Shown in pieces: positions 62,102-64,000 of a stretch of 64,000 bases of DNA. The number at the start of each line of letters is the position of its first letter. Position 1 is the stretch's first letter. This DNA comes from Rahnella bonaserana. GTDB lineage: Bacteria > Pseudomonadota > Gammaproteobacteria > Enterobacterales > Enterobacteriaceae. The translations under genes and the position numbers were made by a program. The notes beneath the pieces were generated by a model. The model was not told the DNA's origin and ran no database searches. It saw only the letters and a program-made list of their open reading frames with translations. Location of the stretch: contig NZ_JAFMOW010000058.1 in NCBI RefSeq assembly GCF_019049675.1, forward strand, positions 1 through 64,000, in the 5' to 3' direction.

Positions 62102-62439
62102 GCCAGCGATAAGCAGAAGATCTGGCTGCTCAGAGAAAAGCAGCCAGACACACTCCTGTCATAACGCAATGTTATGAAGATGATAATTTTCTGGCTGAAT
62201 CATCTTTTCTTCAAAAGCCTTAATTTGGTGACTTATGTCACATTCCTCACATTCTCCTCCTGAACGTCTGGCTCCGTAAAATCTAACCAGCATGAAATGC
62301 TGAAAACCCTCTGACGAGGTGAGCCTTCTGCTGCCTGTCAGGCAATCGTTTGTATTGATGATGGCGGATTTTTTGTTATGTTGACTGTGAGCAGTCACCT
62401 AGCAGTTCGATTTCAGCCAGAAAAATATAGGGTCGGGAA
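62102..62439. other. rpiA-serA intergenic region
   Basis: 338 bp. A 10-bp stem tctggctgct / agcagccaga (62121-62148) is the likely rpiA terminator, though without a T-tract. The rest should carry the serA promoter; I see no distinct operator. A 79-codon minus-strand frame starting with GTG has no family resemblance. Confidence 0.55.
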
Positions 62440-63678
62440 ATGGCAAAAGTATCACTTGAGAAAGACAAGATTAAATTTTTGTTAGTGGAAGGCGTCCACC
62501 AAAGTGCGGTTGATACACTCCGTGCCGCGGGTTACACCAATATTGAATTTCACAAAGGTGCTTTAGATACGGAGTCGCTGAAAGAATCGATCCGTGATGC
62601 GCACTTTGTTGGACTCCGATCGCGTACTCAGCTGACTGAAGAAGTGTTCCAGGCAGCCGAAAAACTGGTGGCTGTTGGGTGTTTCTGTATCGGGACCAAT
62701 CAGGTTGACCTGAAAGCGGCGACCCGTCGTGGTATTCCGGTCTTCAACGCACCGTTCTCGAATACCCGCTCGGTTGCCGAAATGGTGCTGGGCGAAATGC
62801 TGCTGATGATGCGTGGTATTCCTGAAGCCAATGCCAAAGCGCACCGCGGCATCTGGAACAAACTGGCTGTCGGTTCGTTCGAAGCGCGCGGTAAACGTCT
62901 GGGTATCATCGGTTATGGCCACATTGGTACACAACTGGGGATTCTGGCGGAAAGCCTGGGGATGCGCGTTTTCTATTATGACATCGAAAGCAAACTGCCT
63001 CTGGGCAATGCGCAGCCGATTGCCTCACTGGAAGAATTGCTTAATACCAGCGACGTCGTCACGCTGCATGTACCGGAAACAGCCGGTACCAAAGACATGA
63101 TTTCTGAAGTGCAGCTGGCGCAGATGAAGCCGGGCGCACTGCTGATCAATGCCTCACGCGGAACGGTGATCGACATTCCAGCGCTGTGCAACGCGCTGCG
63201 CAACAAACATCTCTCCGGTGCGGCTATTGACGTCTTCCCGGAAGAACCGGCGACGAATAGCGACCCGTTCAATTCTCCGCTGTGTGAATTCGACAACGTA
63301 CTGCTGACGCCACACATCGGCGGTTCGACGATGGAAGCGCAGGAAGGTATCGGTCTGGAAGTCGCAGGCAAACTGGCGAAGTACTCTGACAACGGTTCAA
63401 CGCTGTCAGCGGTTAATTTCCCTGAAGCCTCTCTGCCGGCACATACCGAAAAAGCCAGCCGTCTGCTGCATATCCACGAAAATCGTCCTGGCGTGCTGAC
63501 CAGCATCAACCAGATTTTCGCGGAACAAGGTATCAATATTGCTGCACAGTACCTGCAAACCAGCCCTGAAATTGGTTATGTGGTGATTGATGCAGAAACG
63601 GATATCAATACGCTGACGACTGCGCTGCAACTGATGAAAGCCATTCCGGGCACCATCCGCGCACGCCTGCTTTACTGA
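62440..63678 (+). CDS. serA: D-3-phosphoglycerate dehydrogenase
   Basis: First step of serine synthesis. 412 residues (E. coli 410). NAD-binding motif GIIGYGHIGTQLG, catalytic His in LLTPHIGGSTMEAQEG, and a C-terminal ACT domain (HENRPGVLTSINQIFAEQGI) that gives serine feedback inhibition. The start MAKVSLEKDKIKFLLVEG matches the family. Terminator 23 bp downstream. Confidence 0.97.
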   Translation: MAKVSLEKDKIKFLLVEGVHQSAVDTLRAAGYTNIEFHKGALDTESLKESIRDAHFVGLRSRTQLTEEVFQAAEKLVAVGCFCIGTNQVDLKAATRRGIPVFNAPFSNTRSVAEMVLGEMLLMMRGIPEANAKAHRGIWNKLAVGSFEARGKRLGIIGYGHIGTQLGILAESLGMRVFYYDIESKLPLGNAQPIASLEELLNTSDVVTLHVPETAGTKDMISEVQLAQMKPGALLINASRGTVIDIPALCNALRNKHLSGAAIDVFPEEPATNSDPFNSPLCEFDNVLLTPHIGGSTMEAQEGIGLEVAGKLAKYSDNGSTLSAVNFPEASLPAHTEKASRLLHIHENRPGVLTSINQIFAEQGINIAAQYLQTSPEIGYVVIDAETDINTLTTALQLMKAIPGTIRARLLY

Positions 63679-63701
63679 TCAAATCAGTCGTAAATAACAA
63701 A

Positions 63702-63723
63702 GCCGCCGAAAGGCGGTTTTTTG
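63702..63723 (+). terminator. Terminator of serA
   Basis: Stem GCCGCC / GGCGGT with a short loop and a six-T run. Confidence 0.85.
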
Positions 63724-63843
63724 CTTTCTGGTTTCAGAGAGATTTTATGGTTTCAGAGAAATAAAGAAGGGATGTCAGGTAAATAAAGAATGTCGGGAGG
63801 GGATATCACCGGGATGACTCAGGCATTCAGAAATAAAAAGCAT

Positions 63844-63927
63844 TCAGAAGTAAAAGGAGAGGGCGACCAGACCACAAAGGATCAACGATGACAGGGTGAT
63901 TTCAAACTGGTAGCGGCGCAGTATCAT
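63844..63927 (-). CDS. 27-residue single-span membrane peptide (YdgU-like)
   Basis: ATG 63927 to TGA 63844, with GAGG nine bases upstream. It reads MILRRYQFEITLSSL, then ILCGLVALSFYF. The build is a short basic N-terminus with an RRYxFE motif, a hydrophobic span, and a terminal FY. This recalls small enterobacterial membrane peptides such as YdgU (RYRFEF...LILC...ARFYL), quoted from memory. A terminator-type hairpin lies upstream at 63962, so it would need its own promoter. Confidence 0.6.
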   Translation of the reverse strand: MILRRYQFEITLSSLILCGLVALSFYF

Positions 63928-63961
63928 CTGTCAGTACCTCAGGATAAAAACCGGAGAAAAA

Positions 63962-63983
63962 AACACCCGGCGAACCGGGTGTT
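63962..63983 (-). terminator. Terminator of an unseen minus-strand transcript
   Basis: Stem AACACCCGG / CCGGGTGTT with a CGAA loop, followed on the minus strand by six T residues. It would end a transcript entering from beyond the window's right end. Confidence 0.75.
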
Positions 63984-64000
63984 AACTTAACAGTCTTGAT

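Noticed and set aside
62159..62398. 79-codon minus-strand frame between rpiA and serA
   Set aside because: GTG start without ribosome site, overlaps the likely serA promoter; no recognised family.

Overview
The window is a chromosomal segment of a member of the Enterobacterales. Backbone gene order and protein sequences are close to E. coli and to Yersinia/Serratia-type genomes. proC sits between yggS and yggT, a glutaminase gene sits between yggL and yggN, and lacIZY is present. Together these suggest a Yersiniaceae-like genus (Rahnella, Ewingella or Rouxiella kind). That assignment is an inference from memory, not a search.

Layout. 0-0.4 kb: tRNA-Phe (pheV position) on the minus strand, followed by two tandem 159-bp repeats that each end in a copy of the tRNA 3' end. 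1-22.4 kb: housekeeping block speC, a GPH sugar symporter, mltC, yggX, mutY, trmB-yggL, glsB, yggN, a YopT-like (C58) cysteine protease gene, hemW-rdgB-yggU-yggT-proC-yggS, yggR, ruvX-yqgE, gshB, rsmE, endA, sprT, galP. 22.7-29.1 kb: an alpha-type (CFA/I, Cbl) chaperone-usher fimbrial operon on the minus strand. 29.6-33.6 kb: metK and, divergently, a short yqgB-like ORF that overlaps the start of speA. 34.1-41.3 kb: a FimD-type chaperone-usher operon where speB would be expected. 41.4-48.4 kb: loiP, tktA, epd-pgk-fbaA. 48.5-54.5 kb: a DUF1311 (LprI-like) gene and a lacI-lacZ-lacY operon with E. coli-like operators. 54.7-57.2 kb: mscS, argO, yggE. 57.5-60.3 kb: a secreted M66-type zinc metalloprotease with four C-terminal repeats, bracketed by an exact 28-bp direct repeat that is also a terminator. 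60.3-64 kb: argP, rpiA, serA and a 27-codon membrane-peptide ORF on the minus strand.

How it fits together. The backbone carries polyamine synthesis (speC, speA), SAM and glutathione synthesis (metK, gshB), DNA and nucleotide repair (mutY, rdgB), tRNA/rRNA methylation (trmB, rsmE), central carbon metabolism (tktA, epd, pgk, fbaA, rpiA, serA) and envelope maintenance (mltC, loiP, mscS). Accessory genes sit as separate cassettes at backbone junctions. Surface adhesion, secreted or injected proteases and sugar uptake dominate this accessory content. No phage genes, transposases or CRISPR arrays were seen.

The points most worth a second look are the C58 protease with a complete C/H/D triad, the M66 protease and its flanking direct repeats, the rtT-like repeats at tRNA-Phe, the yqgB-speA overlap, the lac control region collinear with that of E. 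coli, and the poly-G tracts in the putative tip adhesin of the second fimbrial operon.
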